A stretch of 64,000 nucleotides of DNA from Nonomuraea harbinensis (GCF_019396385.1 NZ_JAHKRN010000009.1:62001-126000), one strand, 5' to 3'; positions 34,593-43,843 are shown, counted from the first letter of the stretch. Notes: generated by a model not told the origin, from the letters alone. Program-made: numbers and translations.

Positions 34593-35758
34593 GCTCATGC
34601 TTCCATGAGTTCATGCTGTACGGGACGCCCGAGCTGGAGCCGGCCGACAAGGCCGTGCTGGTGGAGATCGAGGAGATGCGCCGCGATCTCAAGTACCGGC
34701 TGGCCGAGACCCACCGCTGGGACGGCCAGTTGCGCCGCCAGTTGCGGGCGAGGGCGATCCAGGGCTCCAACTCGATCGAGGGCTACCACGCCAGCGTCGA
34801 GGACATCGAGTCGATCATGTCCGGTGAAGACCCGCTGGAGACGTCAGGTCAGGTGGCGCGCGAGATCGCGGGTTATCAGCAGGCGCTCACCTATATCCAG
34901 CTCCTGTCGAGGGCCCCGGTGTTCCGCTACGACATCGGCCTGCTCAACGCGCTCAATTTCATGATGATCGGCCATCACCGTGACAAGACCCCGGGGGTGG
35001 TGCGCCCGGGTGGCATCTACGTCCGCAGTGCCGCGACGGGCGAGGTGGTGTACGAAGGGCCGGACGTCGAGGAGGTGCCCGGCCTGCTCGACGAGCTCGT
35101 CGCCTGGCTCAATTCCGGAGATCTCGACGCGCCGAGCTATGTCCGGGCTGCCATGTCGCACTTCAACCTGGTGGCGATCCACCCCTGGCGTGACGGGAAC
35201 GGCAGGATGTCACGGGCCCTGCAAACCCTGGTGCTGGGGCGCGACCAGACCCTCACGCCCGAATTCTCCTCGATCGAGGAATGGCTCGGCACGGGCGAGA
35301 ACACGACCGACTACTACCGCGCGCTCCGGGACGTGCAGCACGGGGCGTGGGGGCCGCACGGCGACACCCACTCCTGGGTGCGGTTCTGCCTGCGTGCCCA
35401 CCACATGCAGGCCCAGCGCGTCCGTCAGCGGCTCACCCAGGCCGGGGAGATCTGGATGCTGCTCGAAGAGCGGGTCGACGCCGACGGGCTCAACACCCGC
35501 TCGGTGTCCGCGCTCTACGAGGTGTTCGTCAACCGCAGGCTGCGCCGGAGCCGCTACCAGGCCGACGAAGGGCTCAGCCAGGGGCAGGCCGCCCGCGACC
35601 TGCGGGAGCTGGCCGCGAAGGGCTGGCTCCAGCCGTACGGGGAGACCAAGGGACGCTTCTACGAGCCGGGCCCGCGCATGCGCGCGATCAAGGCCGACTT
35701 CGCCCGGCGGGCCGAGCCGCTCCGCGACCCCTACCGAGTGAGCGACGTCACCCCCTGA
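34586..35758 (+). CDS. Fic-domain protein (predicted AMPylase), class II
   Basis: A 390-residue Fic protein with the catalytic loop HPWRDGNGRMSRAL (HPFx(D/E)GNGRxxR with Trp for Phe). A preceding inhibitory helix contains GSNSIEGY, matching (S/T)xxxE(G/N), which places it in class II with intramolecular inhibition. The C-terminal part includes a winged-helix-like segment (SQGQAARDLRELAAKGWL). It should transfer AMP to a target protein when the inhibitory glutamate is displaced. The ATG at 34586 overlaps the tetR stop (ATGA); an ATG at 34613 (MLYGTPELEP) fits homologues about equally. No antitoxin gene is adjacent. Confidence 0.9.
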   Translation: MIRSCFHEFMLYGTPELEPADKAVLVEIEEMRRDLKYRLAETHRWDGQLRRQLRARAIQGSNSIEGYHASVEDIESIMSGEDPLETSGQVAREIAGYQQALTYIQLLSRAPVFRYDIGLLNALNFMMIGHHRDKTPGVVRPGGIYVRSAATGEVVYEGPDVEEVPGLLDELVAWLNSGDLDAPSYVRAAMSHFNLVAIHPWRDGNGRMSRALQTLVLGRDQTLTPEFSSIEEWLGTGENTTDYYRALRDVQHGAWGPHGDTHSWVRFCLRAHHMQAQRVRQRLTQAGEIWMLLEERVDADGLNTRSVSALYEVFVNRRLRRSRYQADEGLSQGQAARDLRELAAKGWLQPYGETKGRFYEPGPRMRAIKADFARRAEPLRDPYRVSDVTP

Positions 35759-36049
35759 GTCAGGAATAGCCGCGCCGCGGGGCGTCGTTGGCATGAGCAT
35801 GACCGAGGGACTCGCGCATCGCCGATCCGGCCGGTGTTGTCGCCTGCGCATGGGGCGGATGCCCGCCCGCCAGGCCCGATAACCGCCCGCCCGCCCTCGA
35901 AGGTCTTCCCGTGATCATGCCCTCTTACGTGCTGCGCCGGCTGAGCCATCTGCCGTTCCATCCGGGTTCGCGATAGAGCGACCGGCTCTCGTACGGGATC
36001 GTTTCCAGCTCCGCGGCCATGGGCCGCCTTTCAGCCATGGGGAAGTGTC
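35759..36049. other. 291-base gap between fic and metN, no gene recognised
   Basis: No coding frame with family similarity is seen. A small hairpin (AGAGC-GACCG-GCTCT, 35975-35989) lies about 60 bases before metN. No SAM-riboswitch core could be matched by eye. Confidence 0.5.
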
Positions 36050-37000
36050 GTGATCGAGGTTTCCGGCCTGCGCAAGGCGTACGGCCGCACCGTCGCGCTG
36101 GACGGCGTGGACCTGAGCGTGCGCGAAGGCGAGGTCTACGGCGTGGTGGGGCGCAGCGGCGCCGGCAAGAGCACGCTGCTGCGCTGCGTCAACCTGCTGG
36201 AACGGCCCGACTCCGGCACGGTCAGGGTGGCCGGCCAGGAGCTCACCGGGCTCGGCGGCCGTGACCTCAACCGCGCCCGCCGCCGCATCGGCATGATCCA
36301 CCAGCATTTCGCGCTGCTCTCCTCGCGGACCGTGGCGGGCAACGTGGCCTTCCCGCTGGAGGTCATGGGCGTGCCCAGGGCGGAGCGCCGCCGCCGCGTC
36401 GCCGAGCTGCTGGAGCTGGTGGGGCTGAACGGGCGCGAGCGCGACCACCCGCACCAGCTCTCCGGCGGGCAGAAGCAGCGCGTCGGCATCGCCAGGGCGC
36501 TCGCCGGCAAGCCGGCCGTGCTGCTGTCGGACGAGGCCACCTCCGCGCTCGACCCCGCCACCACCCAGTCGATCCTGGACCTGCTGAAGCGGCTCAACAC
36601 CGAGCTGGGCCTGACGATCCTGCTCATCACGCACGAGATGGACGTCATCAAGAGCGTCTGCGACTCGGCCGCCATCATGTCCGGCGGGCGCGTCGAGGAG
36701 TCGGGCGCCGTCGCCGACCTCATCAGGACCCCCGGCTCGCGCCTCACCCGGGAGATCTTCCCGCTGCCCGGTCCCGCGCCCGCGGGCTCGGTGACGCTCA
36801 CCTTCACCGGCGACCCGCAGCGGCCGCTGGTGTCGGAGGTGGTGCGCAAGTTCGACGTGGACGTGAGCATCCTGGGCGGCGCGATCGAGGAGATCGCCGG
36901 CGGCTCGGCCGGCCGGCTGCGGGTCGCGCTCATCGGTGACGAGGCTCCGGCCGCGCTCGACTATCTCCGCGAGAGCGGGCTGCTGGTGGAGGTGTCATGA
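36050..37000 (+). CDS. metN: Methionine ABC importer ATPase
   Basis: A 316-residue ATPase with Walker A GRSGAGKST, signature LSGGQKQRVGIARAL, Walker B VLLSDEATSALD and the C-terminal ACT-like NIL domain (about residues 240-315) that senses intracellular methionine and closes the transporter. The GTG at 36050 has GGGGAAG upstream. It overlaps metI by 4 bases; metI-metQ follow in the usual NIQ order. Confidence 0.95.
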   Translation: MIEVSGLRKAYGRTVALDGVDLSVREGEVYGVVGRSGAGKSTLLRCVNLLERPDSGTVRVAGQELTGLGGRDLNRARRRIGMIHQHFALLSSRTVAGNVAFPLEVMGVPRAERRRRVAELLELVGLNGRERDHPHQLSGGQKQRVGIARALAGKPAVLLSDEATSALDPATTQSILDLLKRLNTELGLTILLITHEMDVIKSVCDSAAIMSGGRVEESGAVADLIRTPGSRLTREIFPLPGPAPAGSVTLTFTGDPQRPLVSEVVRKFDVDVSILGGAIEEIAGGSAGRLRVALIGDEAPAALDYLRESGLLVEVS

Positions 37001-37653
37001 CCTGGGAAGAGATGGCGCCCCTGCTGGTGGAGGCCACGGTCGAGACCGCGATCATGGTCGGCTGGTCGGCGCTGCTGACCGTGCTGCTCGGGCTGCCGCT
37101 GGGCGTGGCGCTGGTGGTGTTCGACCGCGGCGGGCTGCGGCCGCTGCCCGCTCTTAAGTCCGTGCTCGGGATGGTCGTGAACGTGGGCCGGTCGCTGCCG
37201 TTCATCGTGCTGATGATCGCCATCATCCCGTTCACCCGGCTGGTCGTCGGCACCACCATCGGGACCGCCGCCGTGGTGGTGCCGCTCACCGTCGGCGCCG
37301 TGCCGTTCTTCGCCCGGCTGGTGGAGACCTCCCTGCGCGAGGTGGACCGGGACGTGATCCAGGCCGCGCAGGCGATGGGGGCGGGCCGCGCCACCGTCGT
37401 GGCCAAGGTGCTGCTGCCCGAGGCGCTGCCCGGGATCGTCGCCGGGATCACGGTGACGGTGGTCGCGCTCATCGGCTACACGGCCATGGCCGGGACCATC
37501 GGTGGAGGCGGGCTGGGCGACCTGGCCATCCGGTACGGCTACCAGCGGTTCGAGACCGGCGTGATGGTGGCGACCGTCGTGCTGCTGGTCGTGATCGTGC
37601 AACTCATGCAGAGCCTGGGCGACTACGCCGCCCGGCGTCTATCGCACAAGTAA
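36997..37653 (+). CDS. metI: Methionine ABC importer permease
   Basis: A 218-residue permease with five membrane helices, an N-terminal periplasmic segment and the EAA loop (DVIQAAQAMGAGRATVVAKVLLPEALP as a block). Family hallmarks are NVGRSLPFIVLMIAIIPFTR and GYTAMAGTIGGGGLGDLAIRYGY. ATG overlaps metN by 4 bases; metQ follows after 10 bases. Confidence 0.95.
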   Translation: MTWEEMAPLLVEATVETAIMVGWSALLTVLLGLPLGVALVVFDRGGLRPLPALKSVLGMVVNVGRSLPFIVLMIAIIPFTRLVVGTTIGTAAVVVPLTVGAVPFFARLVETSLREVDRDVIQAAQAMGAGRATVVAKVLLPEALPGIVAGITVTVVALIGYTAMAGTIGGGGLGDLAIRYGYQRFETGVMVATVVLLVVIVQLMQSLGDYAARRLSHK

Positions 37654-37663
37654 AGGAAAGATC

Positions 37664-38476
37664 ATGAAATTTGGTCGAATAGTGGGTGCTGCTGCGCTGG
37701 CTCTGTCGCTCACCGCATGCGGTGCGTCGCAGTCCGCGACCAGCGAGCCGGACGGCGCGCTCAAGATCGGCGCCAGCCCGGTGCCGCACGGCGAGATCCT
37801 CGCCTACATCGACGAGAACCTCGCCGAGGCCGCCGGCCTGGACCTGGAGATCGTCGAGTTCACCGACTACGTGCAGCCGAACGTCCAGCTCAGCGAGGGC
37901 AAGCTGGACGCCAACTTCTTCCAGCACAAGCCGTACCTGGACGACTTCAACGCCTCCCAGGGCACCGACCTGGCCTTCGTCACGCCGGTCCACCTGGAGC
38001 CGCTCGGCCTGTACTCCAAGAAGGTGACCGAGCTCGGCGGCCTGGCCGACGGCGCCACCGTGGCCGTGCCGAACGACGCCACCAACCTGGGCCGCGCGCT
38101 CAAGCTGCTCGCCGGCAACGGCGTGGTGACGCTCAAGGAGGGCGCGGGCACCGCCGCCACCGAGCGCGACGTCACCGGCAACCCGAAGAACCTGAAGTTC
38201 GAGCCGCTGGAGGCCGCGCAGCTGCCGCGCTCCCTGGACGACGTGGACGCGGCCGTGATCAACGGCAACTACGCCATGGAGGCCGGACTCAAGCCCGCGT
38301 CCGACGCCCTGACCCTGGAGAAGGGCGAGGACAACCCGTACGTGAACGGCCTGGTCGTCGCCGCCGGGCAGGAGCAGGACCCGGACATCGTCACGCTGGG
38401 CAAACTGCTCCAGGACCAGAAGGTGAAGGACTTCATCGCGCAGAAGTACGCGGGTTCGGTGACCGCCGCCGGATAA
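37664..38476 (+). CDS. metQ: Methionine-binding lipoprotein
   Basis: A 270-residue binding protein with a lipoprotein signal ending LSLTAC (residues about 15-20), then the NlpA/MetQ fold: LKIGASPVPHGEIL, FTDYVQPNVQLSEGKLDANFFQHKPYLD, VAVPNDATNLGRALKLL and AVINGNYAMEAGL. Completes the methionine importer with MetN and MetI. Confidence 0.95.
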   Translation: MKFGRIVGAAALALSLTACGASQSATSEPDGALKIGASPVPHGEILAYIDENLAEAAGLDLEIVEFTDYVQPNVQLSEGKLDANFFQHKPYLDDFNASQGTDLAFVTPVHLEPLGLYSKKVTELGGLADGATVAVPNDATNLGRALKLLAGNGVVTLKEGAGTAATERDVTGNPKNLKFEPLEAAQLPRSLDDVDAAVINGNYAMEAGLKPASDALTLEKGEDNPYVNGLVVAAGQEQDPDIVTLGKLLQDQKVKDFIAQKYAGSVTAAG

Positions 38477-38489
38477 GGCGACGTTAAAG

Positions 38490-38503
38490 CGGCTTGCAAG
38501 CCG
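38490..38503. other. 14-bp perfect palindrome after metQ
   Basis: CGGCTTGCAAGCCG is fully self-complementary and lies 13 bases after the metQ stop, within larger AAGCGG...CCGCTT arms. It may be part of a terminator or an operator for the next gene; there is no T tract. Confidence 0.4.
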
Positions 38504-38569
38504 GGGGCAATCGGTTCCGCTTATCAATGACCCGACAGCAGAACCGACCTCTTCCCGAGGAGCCCTCAA

Positions 38570-39136
38570 GTGCGATTCGCAACTCGAATCCTGATCGGCG
38601 TCGCGGCCGCCTCCATGGTGGCCGTCGCCGCCCCCGCCGCGGCGAGCGCGACGACGACCAGTGCCTCCGCCTCCTACGACAGCTGGGGCCCGTACCACTC
38701 CAGTGACCACAACGCCAAGGCCGCGGGTCATGTGAAGGTGGAGAAGAAGACCTACAAGCACTGGTACTGGAAGACCGTCTGGACCCCCAAGAAGGTCTGC
38801 AAGTGGCACAACGGGGAAAAGAAGTGCTGGTGGGTGAAGAAGAAGGACAAGAAGCGCGTGTGGGTGTGGAAGCACGTCGACACCTTCGACGTCCACAGCA
38901 AGCTCCACAACGACAAGTGGTGGGGCAAGAACAAGTGCGCGTGGGAGACCTTCAAGGTCGTCACCAACGACGGCGACACCTCCTTCGAGCGGTTCAAGAA
39001 CTGCCACAAGCACCCGAAGCACTTCTCGTTCTCCGGTAAGGACGTCGCTCACATCTACGTGAACGTGAGCCGCGGCGACCACTGGGGCCCGAAGGGCTGG
39101 CACTCCGGCTGGCAGGACGTCTACCACGCCGTCTGA
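38570..39136 (+). CDS. Secreted Trp/Lys/His-rich protein of unknown function
   Basis: A 188-residue protein. A Sec signal (RFATRILIGVAAASMVAVAAPAAASA) is followed by a mature part with 15 tryptophans, many lysines and histidines and four cysteines (VCKWHNGEKKCWW, NKCAW, KNCHKH) that could form two disulfides. Runs such as HWYWKTVW and KKKDKKRVWVWKH make it strongly basic and aromatic. I recognise no family. GAGGAG lies 8 bases before the GTG start at 38570. Its base composition is less GC-rich than neighbours because of Lys/Trp codons. It may be a wall-binding, antimicrobial or aerial-development protein, all guesses. Confidence 0.8.
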   Translation: MRFATRILIGVAAASMVAVAAPAAASATTTSASASYDSWGPYHSSDHNAKAAGHVKVEKKTYKHWYWKTVWTPKKVCKWHNGEKKCWWVKKKDKKRVWVWKHVDTFDVHSKLHNDKWWGKNKCAWETFKVVTNDGDTSFERFKNCHKHPKHFSFSGKDVAHIYVNVSRGDHWGPKGWHSGWQDVYHAV

Positions 39137-39148
39137 TCCATGACAGCG

Positions 39149-39178
39149 AGCCGCGGCCTCGAAGGCGAGGTCGCGGCT
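39149..39178 (+). terminator. Terminator after the Trp-rich secreted protein gene
   Basis: AGCCGCGGCCTCG, an AAGG loop and CGAGGTCGCGGCT form a 13-bp stem with one G-T pair, 13 bases after the stop. Confidence 0.75.
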
Positions 39179-39231
39179 TCGCCCTGTGCGGAGGCTGGCT
39201 TTTCCCGGCGAGAACAGAATACTGTTCGGTC

Positions 39232-40758
39232 ATGTACCCGGGAGCCATCGCAGCCGTCACCCCCGACAAGCCCGCTGTGATCATGGCGGGCTCCGGTCAG
39301 GTCGTCACCTATCGCCAGCTCGACGAGGAGTCGAACCGGCTGGCCCACCTGTTCCGCGCCGCGGGCCTGCGGCCGGGCGACCACATCGCCTTCATGTTGC
39401 CCAACCATCCGCTCTTCCTGGCCATCGCCTGGGCCGCGCACCGGTCCGGCCTCTACTACACGGCGATCAGCTCGCGGCTGCAACGCGACGAGCTGGCCTA
39501 CATCGTCGACAACTGCGGCGCCCGGGTGTTCGTCTCCAGCGCCGCCCTCGCCGAGGTCGCCACCTCCATCACCGCCGACACGCCGGGCGTGGAGCTGCGG
39601 CTGATGCTCGACGGCACCGCCGAGGGCTTCCAGTCGTACGAGGAAGCCGTCGCGGCCCATCCGGTCACCCCGATCGACGACGAGGTGCAGGGCACCGACA
39701 TGCTCTACTCCTCCGGCACCACCGGCAGGCCCAAGGGCGTCAAGCCCGCCCTGGCGCTGGAGCCGCTGACCGAGCCGGGCGCCCTGTTCGGCCTCATCCA
39801 GTTCCTGTTCGCGCCGTCGGCCGACAGCGTCTACCTGTCGCCCGCCCCGCTCTACCACGCGGCCCCGCTGCGTTACTGCATGACGTTCCAGCGCATCGGC
39901 GCCACCCTCGTGGTCATGGAGCGCTTCGACCCCGAGGAGTACCTGCGGCTGGTCGAGAAGTACCGGGTGACGCACTCGCAGCTGGTGCCGACCATGTTCA
40001 TCAAGATGCTCAAGCTGCCGGAGGAGACCCGGGCGAGATACGACCTGTCGTCGCTGGAGGCCGCCATCCACGCGGCCGCGCCCTGCCCGATCCCGGTCAA
40101 GGAGAAGATGATCGAGTGGTGGGGCCCGATCATCCACGAGTACTACGCGGGCACCGAGGGCAACGGCTTCCTGTACGTCGGATCGAAGGACTGGCTGGAG
40201 CACAAGGGCACGGTCGGCCGTTCCCTGCTGGGCCCGGTGCACATCTGCGACGAGGAGGGCGAGGAGCTGCCGCCGGGCGAGCACGGCACGATCTACTTCG
40301 AGAGCGCCGCCGCCTTCGAGTACCACGGCGACCCGGACAAGACCCGCTCGGTGCAGGATCCCCGGGGCCGCGGCTGGACCACCCTCGGCGACATCGGCTA
40401 CCTGGACGAGGAGGGCTTCCTCTATCTCACCGACCGCCGCTCGTACATGATCATCTCCGGCGGGGTGAACATCTACCCGCAGGAGGCCGAGAACGTCCTG
40501 TGCGTGCACCCCAAGGTCGCCGACGTGGCCGTGCTGGGCGTGCCGGACGAGGAGATGGGCGAGCAGGTCAAGGCCGTGGTGCAGCCGGTGTCGATGGACG
40601 AGGCGGGGCCGGAGCTGGAGAAGGAGCTGATCGAGTACTGCCGTTCGCAGCTGGCTCACTACAAGTGTCCCAAGTCGGTCGACTTCAGGGCGGAGCTGCC
40701 CCGGCATCCCACGGGCAAGCTCTACAAGCGGCTGCTCAAGGACGAGTACTGGAAGTGA
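39232..40758 (+). CDS. Acyl-CoA synthetase (AMP-binding, FadD-type)
   Basis: A 508-residue adenylate-forming enzyme. The phosphate loop is LYSSGTTGRPKGV, the A5 block YYAGTEGNGF, the hinge region TLGDIGYLDEEGFLYLTDRRSYMIISGG and the catalytic Lys region RHPTGKLYKRLLKD. It should activate a fatty or other carboxylic acid to its CoA ester. The ATG at 39232 follows a terminator. The chain-length preference is not readable from sequence. Confidence 0.93.
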   Translation: MYPGAIAAVTPDKPAVIMAGSGQVVTYRQLDEESNRLAHLFRAAGLRPGDHIAFMLPNHPLFLAIAWAAHRSGLYYTAISSRLQRDELAYIVDNCGARVFVSSAALAEVATSITADTPGVELRLMLDGTAEGFQSYEEAVAAHPVTPIDDEVQGTDMLYSSGTTGRPKGVKPALALEPLTEPGALFGLIQFLFAPSADSVYLSPAPLYHAAPLRYCMTFQRIGATLVVMERFDPEEYLRLVEKYRVTHSQLVPTMFIKMLKLPEETRARYDLSSLEAAIHAAAPCPIPVKEKMIEWWGPIIHEYYAGTEGNGFLYVGSKDWLEHKGTVGRSLLGPVHICDEEGEELPPGEHGTIYFESAAAFEYHGDPDKTRSVQDPRGRGWTTLGDIGYLDEEGFLYLTDRRSYMIISGGVNIYPQEAENVLCVHPKVADVAVLGVPDEEMGEQVKAVVQPVSMDEAGPELEKELIEYCRSQLAHYKCPKSVDFRAELPRHPTGKLYKRLLKDEYWK

Positions 40759-40899
40759 TTTTTCCGCGCCGGGCAACGGGCTTCGAGCAGGGAGGATAAA
40801 GTCGTCGTTTACGAGTTCAGCCGCCGTCGATCATCGGCTTAACCAGGACTTACGCCTGCTGCGGCACCCTTGGGTAAGAGGAACTCGAGGGAGATGACG

Positions 40900-42138
40900 A
40901 TGAACGCGAACGAGCCTCGCGAGCAGGGCGCCGGCGGCTGGAGCCAGTTCGGCGACACGCCGCCCTCCGCCGGGGGCTTCCCCCGGCGGGACACCATGAT
41001 CATGGGTCAGCCGGTGCCACCGCCTCCGCCTCCGCCGAAGAAGCCCGGCTTCACGGCCGGGCGGAAGGCGATCGCCGGGCTGGCCCTGGCGGCCGTGGCC
41101 GTCGGCGGCGGCATAGTGGGCGCCACCGTCGCCACCGCGTTCCAGGATCCCGTCGTGACGACCGTCAGCGCCCCGAGCCCCACGTTCAGCCAGACGTCCA
41201 ACTCGCTCAGCGTGGCGCAGGTCGCGGAGAAGGTGCAGCCCTCGGTCGTGATGATCCAGGGCTCGACGGGCGAGGGCTCCGGAGTGGTCCTCACCGCCGA
41301 CGGGCTGATCCTCACCAACAACCACGTGGTGGAGGGCGCCGGCCAGGGCGGCGGCCGGATGAGCGTGAAGTTCAGCGACGGCAGGACCGCCGCCGCCACC
41401 GTCGTCGGCACCGACCCGGCCACCGACCTGGCCGTGATCAGGGCCGAGGACGTGTCGGGGCTGTCCCCGGCCACCCTCGGCGACAGCGGCAAGCTCAAGG
41501 TGGGCGACTCCGTGCTCGCCCTCGGCAGCCCGCTCGGCCTCGACGGGTCGGTCACCCTCGGCATCGTCAGCGCGCTCGACCGCACGCTCACCGTCGGCGG
41601 CGAGCAGGAGCAGGCCCCGCCCGGCTGGCCGCAACAGCAGCGCGGAGGCGGCGGCGCGGTCTCCACGATCGGCGGCGCCATCCAGACCGACGCCGCGATC
41701 AACCCGGGCAACTCGGGCGGCGCGCTGGTCAACGCCGCGGGGGAGGTCGTGGGCATCAACACGGCGATCGCCACCGCGGGCAGCAACGGCAGCATCGGCC
41801 TCGGCTTCGCGATCCCGATCAACACCGCCAAGCACGTGTCCGACCAGCTGATCAGCACCGGCAAGGTGACCCACGCGTTCCTGGGCGTGAGCGTCACCGA
41901 CGCCACCGGCGACGTGCCCGGCGCGCTGGTCCGGCAGATCACCGCGGGAAGCCCCGCGGAGAAGGCCGGACTGCAGTCGGCCGACCTCATCACCAAGATC
42001 GACGGCAAGGCCGTCGACGGCGGAGATGACGTCGTCGGGCAGATCAGAGGTTTCAAACCGGGCCAACAGGTTCAGATCACATATATGAGGGACGGCGCGG
42101 AGAAGACCGTCACCGCCACCCTCGCTGAAATGCAATAA
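40900..42138 (+). CDS. Membrane-anchored HtrA/DegP-type serine protease with PDZ domain
   Basis: A 412-residue protein: cytoplasmic Pro-rich N-terminus (PVPPPPPPPKK), one membrane helix near residues 60-80, trypsin-like protease with catalytic His in LTNNHVVEGAG, Asp in PATDLAVIRA and Ser in NPGNSGGALVN, and a C-terminal PDZ domain (HAFLGVSVTD to ITYMRDGAEK). It should degrade misfolded envelope proteins. The ATG at 40900 is favoured because GAGGGAG lies 6 bases before it; ATG 40894 is too close to that site. A terminator follows. Confidence 0.93.
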   Translation: MNANEPREQGAGGWSQFGDTPPSAGGFPRRDTMIMGQPVPPPPPPPKKPGFTAGRKAIAGLALAAVAVGGGIVGATVATAFQDPVVTTVSAPSPTFSQTSNSLSVAQVAEKVQPSVVMIQGSTGEGSGVVLTADGLILTNNHVVEGAGQGGGRMSVKFSDGRTAAATVVGTDPATDLAVIRAEDVSGLSPATLGDSGKLKVGDSVLALGSPLGLDGSVTLGIVSALDRTLTVGGEQEQAPPGWPQQQRGGGGAVSTIGGAIQTDAAINPGNSGGALVNAAGEVVGINTAIATAGSNGSIGLGFAIPINTAKHVSDQLISTGKVTHAFLGVSVTDATGDVPGALVRQITAGSPAEKAGLQSADLITKIDGKAVDGGDDVVGQIRGFKPGQQVQITYMRDGAEKTVTATLAEMQ

Positions 42139-42156
42139 CAGGACCCCCACACGGAC

Positions 42157-42197
42157 GGGTGTGCCGTCGAGATCGCTGCGGACTCGGCGGCACACCC
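42157..42197. terminator. Bidirectional hairpin between htrA and the convergent ABC permease gene
   Basis: GGGTGTGCCG and CGGCACACCC form a perfect 10-bp stem with a 21-base loop, placed 18 bases after the protease stop and 28 bases from the permease gene end. Confidence 0.75.
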
Positions 42198-42225
42198 CCT
42201 TCCGTTCACCGGAAATCCCGGCCGA

Positions 42226-42966
42226 TCAGGTGAACCGGCGGCCCTCGTCACGCCGGTAGGCCCACGCGGCGGCGGCCCCGGCCACCACGGTCCACCCGGC
42301 CAGCACCACCAGCGCGAGAGTGTCCGGGGCGGCTCCGGTGCCGGCCCACCAGACCAGCTCGCCGCCGCCCCGGCTCGGCACGTACGGGGAGATCGCGTTC
42401 AGGAACGCGGGCATGACCTGCGGCGGCAACATCAGCCCGCCCATGATCGCGAACGGGAAGAACAGGATCTGCGACACCGCGATCGCCGCCTTCGACGGCA
42501 GCACCAGCCCGAGGAACAGCCCGATGAGCATGAACGGCAGCGACCCGGCCAGCGCCGCGCCCACGATCGCGGCCAGCCGCGCCGGGGCGAGGTCGGCCTC
42601 GGTGAACAGCCCCGCCACCAGGATGACGGGGAGCGTCGAGACCACCATGAGCGCCGTCGTGGTGAGGATCCGCCCGGCGAAGTGCGGGAACGGCCCCGCG
42701 GGGAGCGTGCGCAGGTAGGGGTTGAACGGCTGCTCGCGGTCCATCGCCACCGAGATCGACAGCCCCATCAGCGCCGCCGACATGGCGCCCACCAGCATCA
42801 TCGAGCCCATCGACAGGGTCGAGGCCACCGGGTCGTCGCCGACGAACGGCACCGCGAACGCCAGCATCGCGATGGCCGGGAACAGCCCGCTGGCCAGCAG
42901 GCCGATCGGCACCCGGATCTGCTCGATGACCTGATAGCGGGTGTGGGCCAGGACGAGGCTAGGCAT
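42226..42966 (-). CDS. ABC-2 type exporter permease
   Basis: A 246-residue ABC-2 permease with six membrane helices (for example MLVGAMSAALMGLSISVAMDRE and ILTTTALMVVSTLPVILVAGLF). Overlaps the ATPase gene by 8 bases. It is the last gene of a four-gene operon (membrane protein, HTH, ATPase, permease). The exported molecule is unknown; such pairs often confer drug resistance or move lipids. Confidence 0.88.
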   Translation of the reverse strand: MPSLVLAHTRYQVIEQIRVPIGLLASGLFPAIAMLAFAVPFVGDDPVASTLSMGSMMLVGAMSAALMGLSISVAMDREQPFNPYLRTLPAGPFPHFAGRILTTTALMVVSTLPVILVAGLFTEADLAPARLAAIVGAALAGSLPFMLIGLFLGLVLPSKAAIAVSQILFFPFAIMGGLMLPPQVMPAFLNAISPYVPSRGGGELVWWAGTGAAPDTLALVVLAGWTVVAGAAAAWAYRRDEGRRFT

Positions 42967-43843
42967 GGGCGTGCTCCTTCGCGGCGGTGATGGTCAGGAA
43001 GGCCTCCTCCAGGGAGGTGGGCCTGATCTCCAGGCCCGAGAACGGCGTGCCGCTGCGCACCAGCTCGACCACGAGCCGGTCGGGGTCGGAGGTCACCAGG
43101 TGGACCCGGCCGCCCTCGCGCTGGACGCCGGCCACGCCGGGCAACTCCGGCAGCTCGCCCGCGTCGAACGAGACCCGCCGCGCGCCGACCACGTCACGCA
43201 CGGCCGCCACGGTGTCGTCGGCGAGCACGCGGCCGTGGCCGACGACCACCACCCGCTCCGCCAGCGCCTCGATCTCCTCCAGGTAGTGGCTGGTCAGCAG
43301 GATGGTGCCGCCGCCCTCGTGGAAGGCCCTGATGCCGTCCCAGAGCGTACGCCTGGCCTCGACGTCCAGCCCGGTGGTCGGCTCGTCCAGGAACACCAGT
43401 CTCGGGTCGCCGGCGAACGCCAGCGCCACGGCCAGCCGCCGCTTCTGGCCGCCGGACAGGCCGCCGATCTGCCGCTTGACCAGCTCGCCCAGGCCGAACC
43501 TGTCCAGCAGCTCGGCCTTGCCCACCGGCTTCGGGAAGTGGGAGGAGACGAAGTCCACGACCTCGCCCACCCGCAGCACCTCGGGCAGCCCGGTCTCCTG
43601 CGGGGTGACGCCGATGCCGCGCCGCACAGCCGGGTCGGACGGCGAGCCGCCGAGCAGCTCGACCGTGCCGGAACTGGGCCGGCGCAGCCCCACGAACAGG
43701 TTCATCAGCGTGGACTTGCCCGCGCCGTTGGGGCCCAGCAGGCCCACCAGCTCGCCGGCCCGGATCTCGACGGAGACCCGGTCGAGCGCGACCACGTCGC
43801 CGTAGCGCCGGGTGGCCTCGACCGTTCTGGCGAGGACTGTCAT
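42959..43843 (-). CDS. ABC exporter ATPase
   Basis: A 294-residue ATPase with Walker A LLGPNGAGKST, signature LSGGQKRRLAVALAFAG, Walker B RLVFLDEPTTGLD and H-loop LLTSHYLEEIEALAERV. The C-terminal 80 residues resemble the drug-exporter (DrrA/CcmA-type) regulatory region. It overlaps the HTH gene by 4 bases and the permease gene by 8. Confidence 0.92.
   Translation of the reverse strand: MTVLARTVEATRRYGDVVALDRVSVEIRAGELVGLLGPNGAGKSTLMNLFVGLRRPSSGTVELLGGSPSDPAVRRGIGVTPQETGLPEVLRVGEVVDFVSSHFPKPVGKAELLDRFGLGELVKRQIGGLSGGQKRRLAVALAFAGDPRLVFLDEPTTGLDVEARRTLWDGIRAFHEGGGTILLTSHYLEEIEALAERVVVVGHGRVLADDTVAAVRDVVGARRVSFDAGELPELPGVAGVQREGGRVHLVTSDPDRLVVELVRSGTPFSGLEIRPTSLEEAFLTITAAKEHAHA

Noticed and set aside
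35961..36000. tRNA-like stretch (GATAGAGCGACCGG-type D/anticodon arm look) upstream of metN
   Set aside because: No acceptor stem, T arm or CCA-side pairing can be formed; at most a short hairpin.
35759..36049. Possible SAM riboswitch before metNIQ
   Set aside because: Looked for conserved SAM-I/SAM-IV cores by eye and found none; only a five-base-pair hairpin.
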